NCBI RefSeq assembly: GCF_023101145.1
Contig: NZ_CP073714.1
Span: forward strand, 7,254,001-7,318,000
Reading direction: 5' to 3'
DNA length: 64,000 bases
From: Paenibacillus pabuli
GTDB lineage: Bacteria; Bacillota; Bacilli; Paenibacillales; Paenibacillaceae
Shown piece after piece: positions 1 to 7,537 of the stretch. Every line of letters starts with the position of its first letter. Within the stretch, counting starts at the first letter, position 1. A program made the position numbers and the translations under genes. Under the pieces are notes generated by a model that did no database searches, was not told the DNA's origin, and was given only the letters and a program-made list of their open reading frames with translations.

Positions 1-1143
1 GTAACGGATGTTACTTGCTTCTTTCATCATGGTTGCAGGCAGACCTTTCAGACGAGTCTGGTTGCCACCGATCATGCCGACAGCATCCTTACGACCCAGA
101 CTTCCCAGTGTACCGGAGAATACTGGTGTGAAGGATTCCATTGCGCCACCTTTGAACATTACGCCCAGGTTGTGACCAATAGTCTCACCCATTTGCCAAG
201 CCAATTGTGCTGTTGGAGGGTATGGACGAGCGCCTTCGCTAGGGAAGACCACTGCGCTGTCACCAGCAACAAACACGTCTTTATGAGATGTGGATTGCAG
301 TACTTCCGTAACTTTCGCACGGCCACGATCCACTTCAATTCCGCTGTTGGCAACAACTGCATTACCTTGAACGCCGCCTGTCCATACGAGTGTGTTCGTA
401 GGGATCGAGCTTCCGTCTTTCAGCAGAACTTCATTTTCTTTCATTTCGGTAATCGCTACGCCAACGATGAAGTTAACGCCACGTTTTTCCAGACTCGATT
501 TAGCACGCTCAACCAATTCTGGCGGGAATCCTGCCAGGATGGAAGGACCTGCTTCAACCGTGTACAGGGAAACTTCTTTGAAGTCGATCCCTTTTTCCTG
601 GCATACAGCTGGAAGAAGGTCAGCGAATTCACCCACAAGCTCGATACCTGTCAAACCGCCGCCACCGATAACAAACGTAGCGTCTGCTTTGTTGCCGGAT
701 TGTTTGTAAGCATCCAGACGAGCTTCCACGTGTGCACGAATGCGGTTAGCATCGCTAACGGATTTCAGCGTGAAGCTGTACTCCTGCAGTCCCGGAATTC
801 CGAAGAATGCCGTTTCACTGCCCAAGGCAACAACGAGTGCATCGTAAGAGTAAGTAGAACCGCTGGTCATAAGAACTTTTTTCTCGTCCGGCTTGATTGT
901 GTCCACCGTATCGATTTTCAAGTTCACATTTTTACCACGCAGCAATTTTTCGAGTGGAAGAGCAACTGCTTTCTCAGCAATGCTTCCTGCTGCAAGACGG
1001 TGCAGTTCCGTAATAATTTGGTGCGTAGGGTAACGGTTCACGACTGTAATAGTCGCTTCTTCCGGTGTCAGGTATTGACGCGCAGTCAGCGCAGTCAACA
1101 GACCACCGTAACCTCCGCCCAAGATCAAGATTTGCTTCGACAT
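1..1143 (-). CDS. ndh: Type II NADH dehydrogenase (NDH-2), C-terminus outside the window
   Basis: Single-subunit, non-proton-pumping FAD enzyme that passes electrons from NADH to menaquinone at the inner face of the membrane. The 381 visible residues open with a dinucleotide fold GGGYGGL (residues about 9-15), a second Rossmann motif VIGGGGLTGIE near 155-166 for NADH, and VFVAGDSA near residue 305, typical of the FAD-binding end of this family. The ATG at 1143 follows a GGAGG site at good spacing. It lies 23 nt behind the DUF1641 gene on the same strand, the arrangement of yjlC-ndh in Bacillus subtilis, so both are probably one transcript from the promoter at 1909-1936. The gene runs off the left edge. 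The symbol is by analogy; Bacillus has further NDH-2 paralogues. Confidence 0.9.
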   Translation of the reverse strand, partial: MSKQILILGGGYGGLLTALTARQYLTPEEATITVVNRYPTHQIITELHRLAAGSIAEKAVALPLEKLLRGKNVNLKIDTVDTIKPDEKKVLMTSGSTYSYDALVVALGSETAFFGIPGLQEYSFTLKSVSDANRIRAHVEARLDAYKQSGNKADATFVIGGGGLTGIELVGEFADLLPAVCQEKGIDFKEVSLYTVEAGPSILAGFPPELVERAKSSLEKRGVNFIVGVAITEMKENEVLLKDGSSIPTNTLVWTGGVQGNAVVANSGIEVDRGRAKVTEVLQSTSHKDVFVAGDSAVVFPSEGARPYPPTAQLAWQMGETIGHNLGVMFKGGAMESFTPVFSGTLGSLGRKDAVGMIGGNQTRLKGLPATMMKEASNIRY

Positions 1144-1166
1144 ATCCATCCTCCGTTCTTCTAATC

Positions 1167-1613
1167 TTAACGTTGCTGTTGTTGACGCTCGTTCAGAATG
1201 CTCAGGAATGATTGAGCAAAACGCAGCGTTTGTTGTACGTTTGGATCTTTAAGCATTTTGAGCATAGCGAACAAACCAACCGAAGTTTGCTCGGCTTGCG
1301 CACGATCACTCGCTTCGATGGCAGCAGAAGCTACACCTTTAGCTTTGTCTACAACAGGCTTAGCAAACTCGCCCATTGCGCTCATTGTGTCGCTGATCAG
1401 AACTTTGTCTGTAGCTACGCTTTGTGCAAAGTCATAAGCTTTGGTCATTGCAGTGACCATTTCAGCCAGTTTAGGCAGGTTCTCCACCAGAACGGTCAGA
1501 GACTCCTGTACCTCAGGCTTCATCAGTTGATCCAGTACGTCCAAGGACTGGCGTTGGGAAACGTCGGCACCTTCTGTAACCGGCACCTCTTGTTGAGTAG
1601 GCGATTGTGACAT
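1167..1613 (-). CDS. yjlC: DUF1641 (YjlC-like) protein
   Basis: 148-residue, mostly helical, soluble protein of the DUF1641 family, without signal peptide or membrane segment. The central part (residues about 27-125) carries the family core with LDQLMKPEVQESLTVLVENL followed by amphipathic helices; the C-terminus is a run of Gln and Arg. Its biochemical role is unknown. Family members sit beside NDH-2 or formate dehydrogenase genes, and here it precedes ndh by 23 nt, so a part in assembling or tuning the dehydrogenase is reasonable but inferred. The start ATG has an AGGAGG-like site (reverse complement of cctcctttac). It is the first gene of the operon, with an apparent leader of almost 300 nt. 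Confidence 0.82.
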   Translation of the reverse strand: MSQSPTQQEVPVTEGADVSQRQSLDVLDQLMKPEVQESLTVLVENLPKLAEMVTAMTKAYDFAQSVATDKVLISDTMSAMGEFAKPVVDKAKGVASAAIEASDRAQAEQTSVGLFAMLKMLKDPNVQQTLRFAQSFLSILNERQQQQR

Positions 1614-1900
1614 AAGAGAAAGTCCTCCTTTACTTTGGGATAGAAGTCCGCGACTTTCATGATGCCTGTCAAGCAGAGCCGAACCACAAATACATCAATA
1701 CAACTAAATGTACCAAATTTCACACAATAGAATGAGCATAGCCCTTGGGCGCCCCTACATCATGTATTGTATCTTGGGTCTATTGCGGACAACATGTGTT
1801 GACGCAAAACGACAAGCAGGCCGAAACCGAACTCTATACCCCTATATTACACCTCTTACACATGAACATGAAAAAGAAATTTTTTACACTTGTGAAGATA

Positions 1901-1918
1901 TTGTGAACATTGTAACAA
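1901..1918. promoter_or_regulatory. Rex-like redox operator
   Basis: TTGTGAACATTGTAACAA fits the Rex pattern TTGTGAA-N4-TTCACAA: the left half is perfect and the right half matches 5 of 7. It covers the -10 of the ndh promoter, as expected for a repressor site. A further TTGTGAA half-site begins at 1890, 11 bp away on the same strand. Rex control of yjlC-ndh is established in B. subtilis; for this site it is inference. Confidence 0.55.
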
Positions 1919-1936
1919 AATCGATTTTTTTGTCAA
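1909..1936 (-). promoter_or_regulatory. Sigma-A promoter of the yjlC-ndh operon
   Basis: Read on the minus strand there is a perfect -35 TTGACA (1936-1931), a 16-nt spacer and -10 TACAAT (1914-1909). The first gene starts at 1613, so the leader would be about 290 nt. The -10 sits inside a Rex-like inverted repeat. Matches are seen directly; activity is inferred. Confidence 0.7.
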
Positions 1937-1987
1937 GCATTGCGCCAAGGTAAAACCGCATATCCCCCTGTCCAGGATCTGAATCTC

Positions 1988-2031
1988 TACCACATGTGGT
2001 ATTAAGACAAGATCACATATGACCATATGTG
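1988..2031. repeat. Two adjacent palindromes in the ndh/sigma intergenic region
   Basis: A perfect 14-bp palindrome TACCACATGTGGTA (1988-2001) is followed after 12 bp by the inverted repeat CACATAT-GACC-ATATGTG (2014-2031). Neither has a T-run, so they are not terminators; they look like operators or short structured sites. They lie 50-95 bp upstream of the ndh promoter. The remaining parts of the 1614-2294 gap are the long leader and AT-rich DNA without a convincing ORF. Confidence 0.45.
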
Positions 2032-2224
2032 CGATATGTACACAAGGAAGGATTTTTTCAACTGATTTTTCAGGAATTGTTTTCCAAAATCATGAATTTC
2101 CATGCAACGAAATTGGTCACTGTCGTTATTATGCAGCTAGGAGTTCAGCCTTATTCCTGAAATAACATCATTTCTTGTCCAAGTATGAACCTATCGTGGC
2201 GTGAAAGCAAAAAAGACACCACAA

Positions 2225-2247
2225 AGGCCTGACGGATCGTCCTGCCT
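2225..2247 (-). terminator. Possible terminator of the ECF sigma gene
   Basis: AGGC-CT-GACG-gat-CGTC-CT-GCCT forms a hairpin with one internal CT/CT mismatch. On the minus strand the T-rich stretch comes about 10 nt later, so this is a weak candidate. It lies 48 nt past the stop codon at 2295. Confidence 0.35.
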
Positions 2248-2294
2248 CCTGATGTTTGTCTCACTTTTCGCCCGATCTGATCGTTGCATTCGAG

Positions 2295-4052
2295 TCACTC
2301 CATAACTATTTCCGGGGAAAGCTGAGCCATTCTCTCAAGCAACGATTCTATTGCAACGACAGCAGCTCGCTCCAATTCCTCCACCTCCATTAGTAACGAG
2401 ATGGCCTTATCCCCTTGAACTTTCTCATTAGGATTTCCCCCTTCTGGAAAAGGAAAATATTGCTTGAGCATGTTTAACCTGTCGGTCATGATCCGATATA
2501 ATTCTTCAGCCTGGTGACAGAATGGAATCAACTTGGTGTATCGTGGGAGCGATGCCCAGCTCAGAGATAACTCTTCAAAGAATTTACTGGCATAACGTCT
2601 TGCATCCCACAAAACTGCAATGTTATAGGCATGACCATTCGGTTCTGCCCGTCGATTTTCCAAAGCTTCTCTCCAGACCGCATAAGCAGCCAAACCACTG
2701 ACTGTGTTCGCCAATGTATAAGGGTCATTCCCACGATAATGAGCCAAAATATCTGTCAGTGCCGCGCGCAAGTTCATTTCTCGTATCATGCCATCTGATT
2801 CTGCTGCCAGTACAAATACTTCCTGATTCACACCCCGGCCTATATGATCATAGGGAATTGTTCCTGATTTAATGAAGTCTGCACCGTATAGGGTCCGAGC
2901 TGCATCATCATAGCCATAGATCAACCCGAACTCGGGAATATTCAGGTCCCATACCACAGCCGGAATTCCCCGATGAATGGAATAACGTATCAGGGAGAGC
3001 GCCCGCACCAACCTTGGATTTAGCAACCTTTTCGCCTTCGCTTTCTCCTCTAGCATCAAAGGATCAACCAGATTGGCATTAAGTCCCGCTTCACTCGCCA
3101 AGGCCTCAACCGCATAGGAACGATAACCCAGATGCTGCAATCCTCTGGTAAGTACCTCTTTGAAGTTATAGGCGGTGGGTCCAGCGATATGTATGTCCCG
3201 AGGAAAGATGGTCAGACGAAAAGAAAGTCCACTCATCCCCATAACCATGGGGAGAGAAGGAGATGGACCGATATAATTTAACATCTCGTGAACGGCCGCT
3301 GCTGCCGAGTTCCAGGTTTGGGGTTCCCGAAAAGAAAGGGGTTCCTCCAGAATCACTCGATTTTGTCCAAGTGAATTCCACTCTGCCAGCATTTCTTCTA
3401 CAGATAAATGAATATGAAGCTGCGATACTTTTTTACGTGAACGAGACAGAATTTGATACACATTGGCACTCGTCAGATTGAATCGGCAGGCAATTTCTTG
3501 CGGTGACAGCTCTTCCATCCAATACGTTGTGAAGACCTGCTGCTCTCTCTCATTCAGACAACCCAGCAGCTTATGGAGATTATTTCTCATTTCCTGTTGA
3601 GCAATAGCTTGATAAGGATCGTAACCTGCTTGCTGAGACCTCCAACCCGAATCATTCAGAAGATGATTCAGCGTCTTGTCGAGCAAGTCTTGTTCGCTCC
3701 ATAATTCGTCATCGGCTCCAAATGCCAGGAAAGAAGAAAAATGTTGTTCCCGCTGCTGCTCTCGACGATTCATATGTGAGTACGCCTGATTACGAACAAT
3801 ACGCTGCATCCAGGCCATAAAACGCTCGGTATTCTGAAGCTGTCCCAAATGAATGAACGCGCGAATAAGCCCATCCTGTAAAATGTCTTCTGCGAGATAA
3901 GAATCATGTGTAAGTGCTCGCACATAACGGAACAATTGCCCGCGGTAACGGTTAATCAACTCACCAAAGGCCTCTGTATCCCCAGTTTGGGCTTGTTGGA
4001 TAAGCACAATGTCCGACTGCTTTTGCCGATTCTCGAATGTGCCTTGCTCCAC
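2295..4052 (-). CDS. ECF-type sigma factor with a C-terminal BtrH-like domain
   Basis: 585 residues, about three times the size of a normal ECF sigma factor. Residues 14-96 form sigma region 2 (DIVLIQQAQTGDTEAFG, then AEDILQDGLIRAF, then RFMAWMQRIVRNQA) and 160-213 form region 4 with the helix-turn-helix SPQEIACRFNLTSANVYQIL. The remainder (about 250-585) resembles BtrH N-terminal/C39-like folds: GMSGLSFRL (272-280), GIPAVVWDL (362-370), EFGLIYGYDD (374-383). The Cys expected in the active family is replaced in the GMSGLSF segment, suggesting a binding or sensing role (inference). The start is GTG at 4052 behind GGAGTGA, which overlaps the stop of the upstream gene 5 nt away, so translation is probably coupled. 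No anti-sigma gene is adjacent; the fused domain may take that part. Confidence 0.85.
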   Translation of the reverse strand: MEQGTFENRQKQSDIVLIQQAQTGDTEAFGELINRYRGQLFRYVRALTHDSYLAEDILQDGLIRAFIHLGQLQNTERFMAWMQRIVRNQAYSHMNRREQQREQHFSSFLAFGADDELWSEQDLLDKTLNHLLNDSGWRSQQAGYDPYQAIAQQEMRNNLHKLLGCLNEREQQVFTTYWMEELSPQEIACRFNLTSANVYQILSRSRKKVSQLHIHLSVEEMLAEWNSLGQNRVILEEPLSFREPQTWNSAAAAVHEMLNYIGPSPSLPMVMGMSGLSFRLTIFPRDIHIAGPTAYNFKEVLTRGLQHLGYRSYAVEALASEAGLNANLVDPLMLEEKAKAKRLLNPRLVRALSLIRYSIHRGIPAVVWDLNIPEFGLIYGYDDAARTLYGADFIKSGTIPYDHIGRGVNQEVFVLAAESDGMIREMNLRAALTDILAHYRGNDPYTLANTVSGLAAYAVWREALENRRAEPNGHAYNIAVLWDARRYASKFFEELSLSWASLPRYTKLIPFCHQAEELYRIMTDRLNMLKQYFPFPEGGNPNEKVQGDKAISLLMEVEELERAAVVAIESLLERMAQLSPEIVME

Positions 4053-4057
4053 TTATA

Positions 4058-4990
4058 TCACTCCATTCTCAATATAGCAGCTTCGATCATGGCTTCCGTC
4101 TCCGCGAGTGCCACCATGATTGTCGCAGCCTCCTCCCAGTTCCGGGAGACAAGACGGGATTGGCATTCCCCGAATTGGCGGGACTGTGCGTATTTCAAAG
4201 CAGAAAGGTCAGGATGGATTGTTTTAAAAAACAAACCATAATCATGGGCACGACGCGCGCCTACGGGCAGAGCAAAATACACATAATGAGCCCACTCATT
4301 ACCATCGATTGCTCCAGCACGAACCTGTTCCGCCTTATGCAGAATCGCTGAGGCTCCGGTTCGTCCTTCCTGTGCAGCAATATCATGGATCTGTTCCGTA
4401 AGGCTTGATTTGAACCAAGTAAAAGCGCGGCGGTTAATCTCCTCCAGATCAGGATGTTCGATGCGTTCAGGACTCCACCATCGTCGATACACACCGCTGC
4501 TCCAAGGGAATTCAGACTTCCATGCTTCCTCAAGTTTATCCAGTGTCAGGAAGACATTCGGGAATCCAGCCGGGTCATGCAGGCATATTTCATCGCCCTC
4601 TATGCTCAACGCCACTACATAATGGTCACAACCACCCAGGTTGGGAGAGTTGGGATTGTAGACGAGTTTGCCCATATCCAGCGGACCCATCATTACAGGG
4701 CTTTCTTTTAATGCCTCTCTTAGCTCATCTACAGGCATCTCTGTGCCCCGTGATTGCACACTTTCGCGCACACTAAATCCCAGAATGCTCATCGCTTTGC
4801 TGATGGCCAGATCAGGACTAGAGGTACAGTTATCAAAAAAGAGAATGTCTCCCTGCGTGCGGAAAGCTCCCAGGGAAAAGCCACCTATAGTTTCAAGGAA
4901 ACTCGGGTCAACCTTTTCTCCAATGGACGACAGCAGCATTGAAGCTGAATTAGCGTAGCAATACGCTCCATTTCCAATATAATTGTTCAT
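4058..4990 (-). CDS. BtrH-like (papain/C39-fold) protein upstream of the sigma gene
   Basis: 310-residue soluble protein. The N-terminal half has the order expected of a cysteine-nucleophile fold: Cys11 in GAYCYANSASMLL, His123 in GGCDHYVVAL and Asp139 in CLHDPAGFPNVFL, which I read as a possible Cys-His-Asp triad. The C-terminal half is helical and unassigned. BtrH acyl-transfers in butirosin biosynthesis, and related domains are peptidases; which applies here is not shown by sequence. The ATG at 4990 follows AGAGGATG; an open frame continues upstream to 5230 but has no better start. It ends 5 nt before the GTG of the sigma factor, whose C-terminal domain appears to be a diverged relative without the nucleophile, so the two products may act together. 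Confidence 0.75.
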   Translation of the reverse strand: MNNYIGNGAYCYANSASMLLSSIGEKVDPSFLETIGGFSLGAFRTQGDILFFDNCTSSPDLAISKAMSILGFSVRESVQSRGTEMPVDELREALKESPVMMGPLDMGKLVYNPNSPNLGGCDHYVVALSIEGDEICLHDPAGFPNVFLTLDKLEEAWKSEFPWSSGVYRRWWSPERIEHPDLEEINRRAFTWFKSSLTEQIHDIAAQEGRTGASAILHKAEQVRAGAIDGNEWAHYVYFALPVGARRAHDYGLFFKTIHPDLSALKYAQSRQFGECQSRLVSRNWEEAATIMVALAETEAMIEAAILRME

Positions 4991-5119
4991 ATCATAACAT
5001 CCTCTCATTCCTTTAATGAAGCACCCTATTATGCAATGCCTATACTTATACTGACTCTTCGTGCAGATCATTTCTGACAGAACATCCAAAACAATTTTCT
5101 GCCCGCCATGATAGCGAAC

Positions 5120-5145
5120 GTTTAGAAATTGGACATCCCGGTTAA
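5120..5145 (+). promoter_or_regulatory. Possible stress (sigma-B-like) promoter of csbD
   Basis: GTTTAG, 14-nt spacer, GGTTAA. Each hexamer matches 5 of 6 to the Bacillus sigma-B pattern GTTTAA-N12-15-GGGTAA. The site lies 36 nt upstream of csbD, whose family was named for sigma-B control. Whether this organism has a sigma-B is not shown in the window. Confidence 0.35.
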
Positions 5146-5180
5146 TAAGGACTACACCAGAAACGAAGGAGATGTTTGAT

Positions 5181-5354
5181 ATGAGTAATTCAACTAGCGA
5201 TAAAATCAAAGCAGGCGTAAACAAGGCCAAAGGCGAAGTGAAGGATCAGATCGGTAATGCAACTAACAACAGATCCCTTCAGGCTGAAGGTAAGAAAGAC
5301 AAAGCCAAAGGTGCTGTGCAGGACAAAATTGCTGATGTAAAAAAACATCACTAA
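5181..5354 (+). CDS. csbD: CsbD family stress protein
   Basis: 57-residue, very hydrophilic, Lys/Ala/Gly-rich protein with the CsbD pattern SDKIKAGVNKAKGEVKDQIG followed by a second related unit KDKAKGAVQDKIADVKKH. It is cytoplasmic and probably poorly folded; members are induced under general stress in many bacteria but the molecular role is not settled. The ATG at 5181 lies 8 nt behind AAGGAGA; an in-frame ATG at 5172 is too near the site. It is transcribed alone, divergent from the BtrH-like gene, and ends before a strong terminator. Confidence 0.9.
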   Translation: MSNSTSDKIKAGVNKAKGEVKDQIGNATNNRSLQAEGKKDKAKGAVQDKIADVKKHH

Positions 5355-5464
5355 AATCCACTTGTTTTAACGTGAACATGCACGACGATTCGTGCTGTAA
5401 ATATAGGTTTATTGCCTGACCGTCCATACCGGTTGAAAGCTGGGATTCGACGGGGGCGCAAAAA

Positions 5465-5505
5465 AGCCAAGGAAGGTGTTATTTCCTACACCCTTCCCTG
5501 GCTTT
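5465..5505. terminator. Bidirectional terminator between csbD and the epimerase gene
   Basis: The stem AAGCCAAGGAAGGTGT pairs with ACACCCTTCCCTGGCTT around an 8-nt loop (tatttcct), with A-rich DNA on the left and a T-run on the right. It can serve the csbD transcript on the plus strand and the convergent epimerase transcript on the minus strand. Confidence 0.85.
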
Positions 5506-5516
5506 TTTTGTCCTAT

Positions 5517-6518
5517 TTAGGTAGCCGGAACTGCATATCTCGCCATATCGATAATAAAACTGCGTGTTTCTCTTGTCGTATGGTATTCACGGCTGAATTG
5601 TCTTACCCAATCCGGATGTTCCTGATACCATCGAAAGGTTTGTTCGAGCCCCTGTTCCAGCGTTGTCTGTGGAAACCACCCCAGCTCTGCTCGCAACTTT
5701 CCAGAGTGAACGACCAGGCTCGAGCCCCTGGACTGAGTGGGTTCCTGCTCTCGAATCTGTGCTGTTCCATGGGAACCATGCATTAGTTGCAAAAGTGCCC
5801 CTATCTCTTGCATGGTCGTTCCTTGCCCTGTCGAGATGTTATAGATCTGCTGATCTTGTCCATTCAGCATAATTTGTTCAATCGCTCGCAGCGCATCATC
5901 CACATACAGAAAGTCACGTACAGCCGATCCCTGAATATCCAGCGGCAGGCCGTCCATGATTCGTCCAAAATTACGCGGAATAATCCGATCCGGCAGCTGC
6001 CAGGGACCATAGAGATTGGTCAAGCGAAATATTTTGACTGGAAGCTGATAACATTGAGCGTAGGATAACGCAAGCATCTCACAGGCTACCTTGGACGCAG
6101 AATACGGAGATACCGGAGCATAATCATCCGTTTCATGATACACTCTGCCCATCTCTCCTCCATATACCTCTACGGATGAAGCCAGTACGACGGGAATATG
6201 ATGATCGGATGCATACTGAAGAATAGCCTGTGTACTGAGGGTGTTGTTACGAAACACTTCTCCGGGGTGATGATACGAATAGTCTACGTGCGGCATCGCT
6301 GCCAGATGAATAATATAATCTGTTTCGTGTGGCAAACTGAATCTGTCTGTAGCAAGGTCACAACAGATGAAGGCCATGTCATGAAGTGGGGAACTGTGAA
6401 CAAGCCTCTGACAATAATCATCCTGATCCACCAAGGTAATTCGATGCCCTTTTTGCGCCAAGTACTGAGAAAGGTTAAATCCTACAAATCCAGAAGCTCC
6501 TGTAATGACAATGTTCAA
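5517..6518 (-). CDS. NAD-dependent sugar epimerase/dehydratase (extended SDR)
   Basis: 333 residues with the extended short-chain dehydrogenase layout: GASGFVGFN at the N-terminus for NAD, HLAAMPHVDYS after strand 4, and the catalytic YSASK preceded by Ser (SSVEVYGGEMG segment). Likely acts on a nucleotide-sugar such as UDP-glucose or a related substrate; the exact substrate cannot be read from the sequence. A TTG at 6518 is the best start: the GGGGG site lies 7 nt upstream. The in-frame ATG at 6524 is only one base from that site and the GTG at 6554 has none. It stands alone and converges with csbD, so no pathway neighbours help assign it. Confidence 0.8.
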   Translation of the reverse strand: MNIVITGASGFVGFNLSQYLAQKGHRITLVDQDDYCQRLVHSSPLHDMAFICCDLATDRFSLPHETDYIIHLAAMPHVDYSYHHPGEVFRNNTLSTQAILQYASDHHIPVVLASSVEVYGGEMGRVYHETDDYAPVSPYSASKVACEMLALSYAQCYQLPVKIFRLTNLYGPWQLPDRIIPRNFGRIMDGLPLDIQGSAVRDFLYVDDALRAIEQIMLNGQDQQIYNISTGQGTTMQEIGALLQLMHGSHGTAQIREQEPTQSRGSSLVVHSGKLRAELGWFPQTTLEQGLEQTFRWYQEHPDWVRQFSREYHTTRETRSFIIDMARYAVPAT

Positions 6519-6673
6519 GCACATTCCCCCTTGCGATTTATACAACAAGTTCACTAAAGAGAGTCTATGTTCTAAGTATAACCTTAAAGCGATACATTTT
6601 GTATCATTTTACCATTGTTTTTTGTTCTTCTCCAGAAATAAACGGGTAATGTCATAGAGAGGTGAACTTTACG

Positions 6674-7189
6674 ATGAATGATCGAATAAATGATGTACAG
6701 ACGCTGTTATTTCAGGACGATGGTGTGATTCCCAATCATCCGAGTCTGCCTGTATTGCTGTATAAAGGGGTTTGGGCAAAAGATTCCTCTCGTGCAGAGT
6801 CGTTACTGAACCGTAACGGATGGGGAAATAGCTGGATTAACGGTGTGTTTGACTATCATCATTACCACAGCAATGCTCATGAAGTACTTGCGGTGATTAG
6901 CGGTTGGGTTGAACTCATTCTTGGCGGGGAACATGGACAGACTGTTCGCCTTCAGGCTGGCGATGTCGTCGTGCTACCTGCGGGAACCGGACACAAACGG
7001 CTGAGCGCGAGCCTTGATTTTCGCATAGCTGGCGCCTATCCAGGTGGCATGAGTTACAATACAAGGACGGGTAAACAAGGTGAGCGGCCTGAGGCTCTCC
7101 GTGAGATTCAGGAGGTTCCAGTTCCGAATACCGATCCGGTATATGGACAAGAGGGACCGCTATTGGAGTTATGGAATCAGAATAAATGA
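6674..7189 (+). CDS. YjlB-like cupin protein
   Basis: 171-residue single-domain cupin. Motif 1 is FDYHHYHSNAHEVLAVISG with the His and Glu metal ligands, motif 2 is GDVVVLPAGTGHKRLS with the last His ligand. The C-terminus contains GGMSYNTRTG and EVPVPNTDPVYG, as in YjlB-type cupins. Substrate and reaction are unknown. The ATG at 6674 has AGAGGTGA 8-9 nt upstream; a GTG at 6662 overlaps that site. In B. subtilis yjlB lies near yjlC-ndh, and here the three genes are also within 6 kb, though not co-transcribed. The gene runs into a repeat element downstream. Confidence 0.8.
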   Translation: MNDRINDVQTLLFQDDGVIPNHPSLPVLLYKGVWAKDSSRAESLLNRNGWGNSWINGVFDYHHYHSNAHEVLAVISGWVELILGGEHGQTVRLQAGDVVVLPAGTGHKRLSASLDFRIAGAYPGGMSYNTRTGKQGERPEALREIQEVPVPNTDPVYGQEGPLLELWNQNK

Positions 7190-7272
7190 ATATCATAATG
7201 CATCATCAGAATCCGAATGGAAAATAATAACATCAATAAGGTTATCTTGCAGGGATTTACTATCCCTTCCAT

Positions 7273-7537
7273 GGCTAACGAACCTACCACACCTTAAACT
7301 GCGAATTCTCAAGAAATACAACTGGTTAATGAACTTCAGTAATGCTATTTCGATGCAGCATGGTCTTAAGACCTTAAAAACCGACCCAATTAACGAAATA
7401 ACGTCTCTGTGATTCGTTACATCTTAGAACGGTGCAAATGGGAGCGAATAGCGTGTACTGGATTCATTAGAACAAAATGTAACTAACAAGGGGCTCTCCC
7501 GTCATGCTCATGGCTTATTGGGAAAGCTCCATTTTGG
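7273..7537 (+). repeat. Interspersed intergenic repeat, copy A
   Basis: About 265 bp that aligns over its full length with the reverse complement of 51043-51306 and in part with 20590-20790. Shared blocks include TAACGAACCTA at the left end, GAACTTCAGTA, CTGTGATTCGTTA, GGGAGCGAATAGCGTGTAC and GGATTC near 7460-7470. It ends in a hairpin (7488-7536) with the loop CGTCATGCTCATGGCTTA. The copy fills the gap between the convergent cupin and DUF1835 genes; the DUF1835 stop codon starts at its right edge. It has no ORF of its own. Confidence 0.75.

Noticed and set aside
172..1164. 330-codon open frame on the plus strand
   Set aside because: It is the antisense shadow of the NDH-2 gene, whose protein has clear FAD and NAD motifs.
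1708..1953. Open frame of 81 codons in the ndh upstream region
   Set aside because: It overlaps the promoter and Rex-like site, lacks a ribosome site and has no recognisable protein features.
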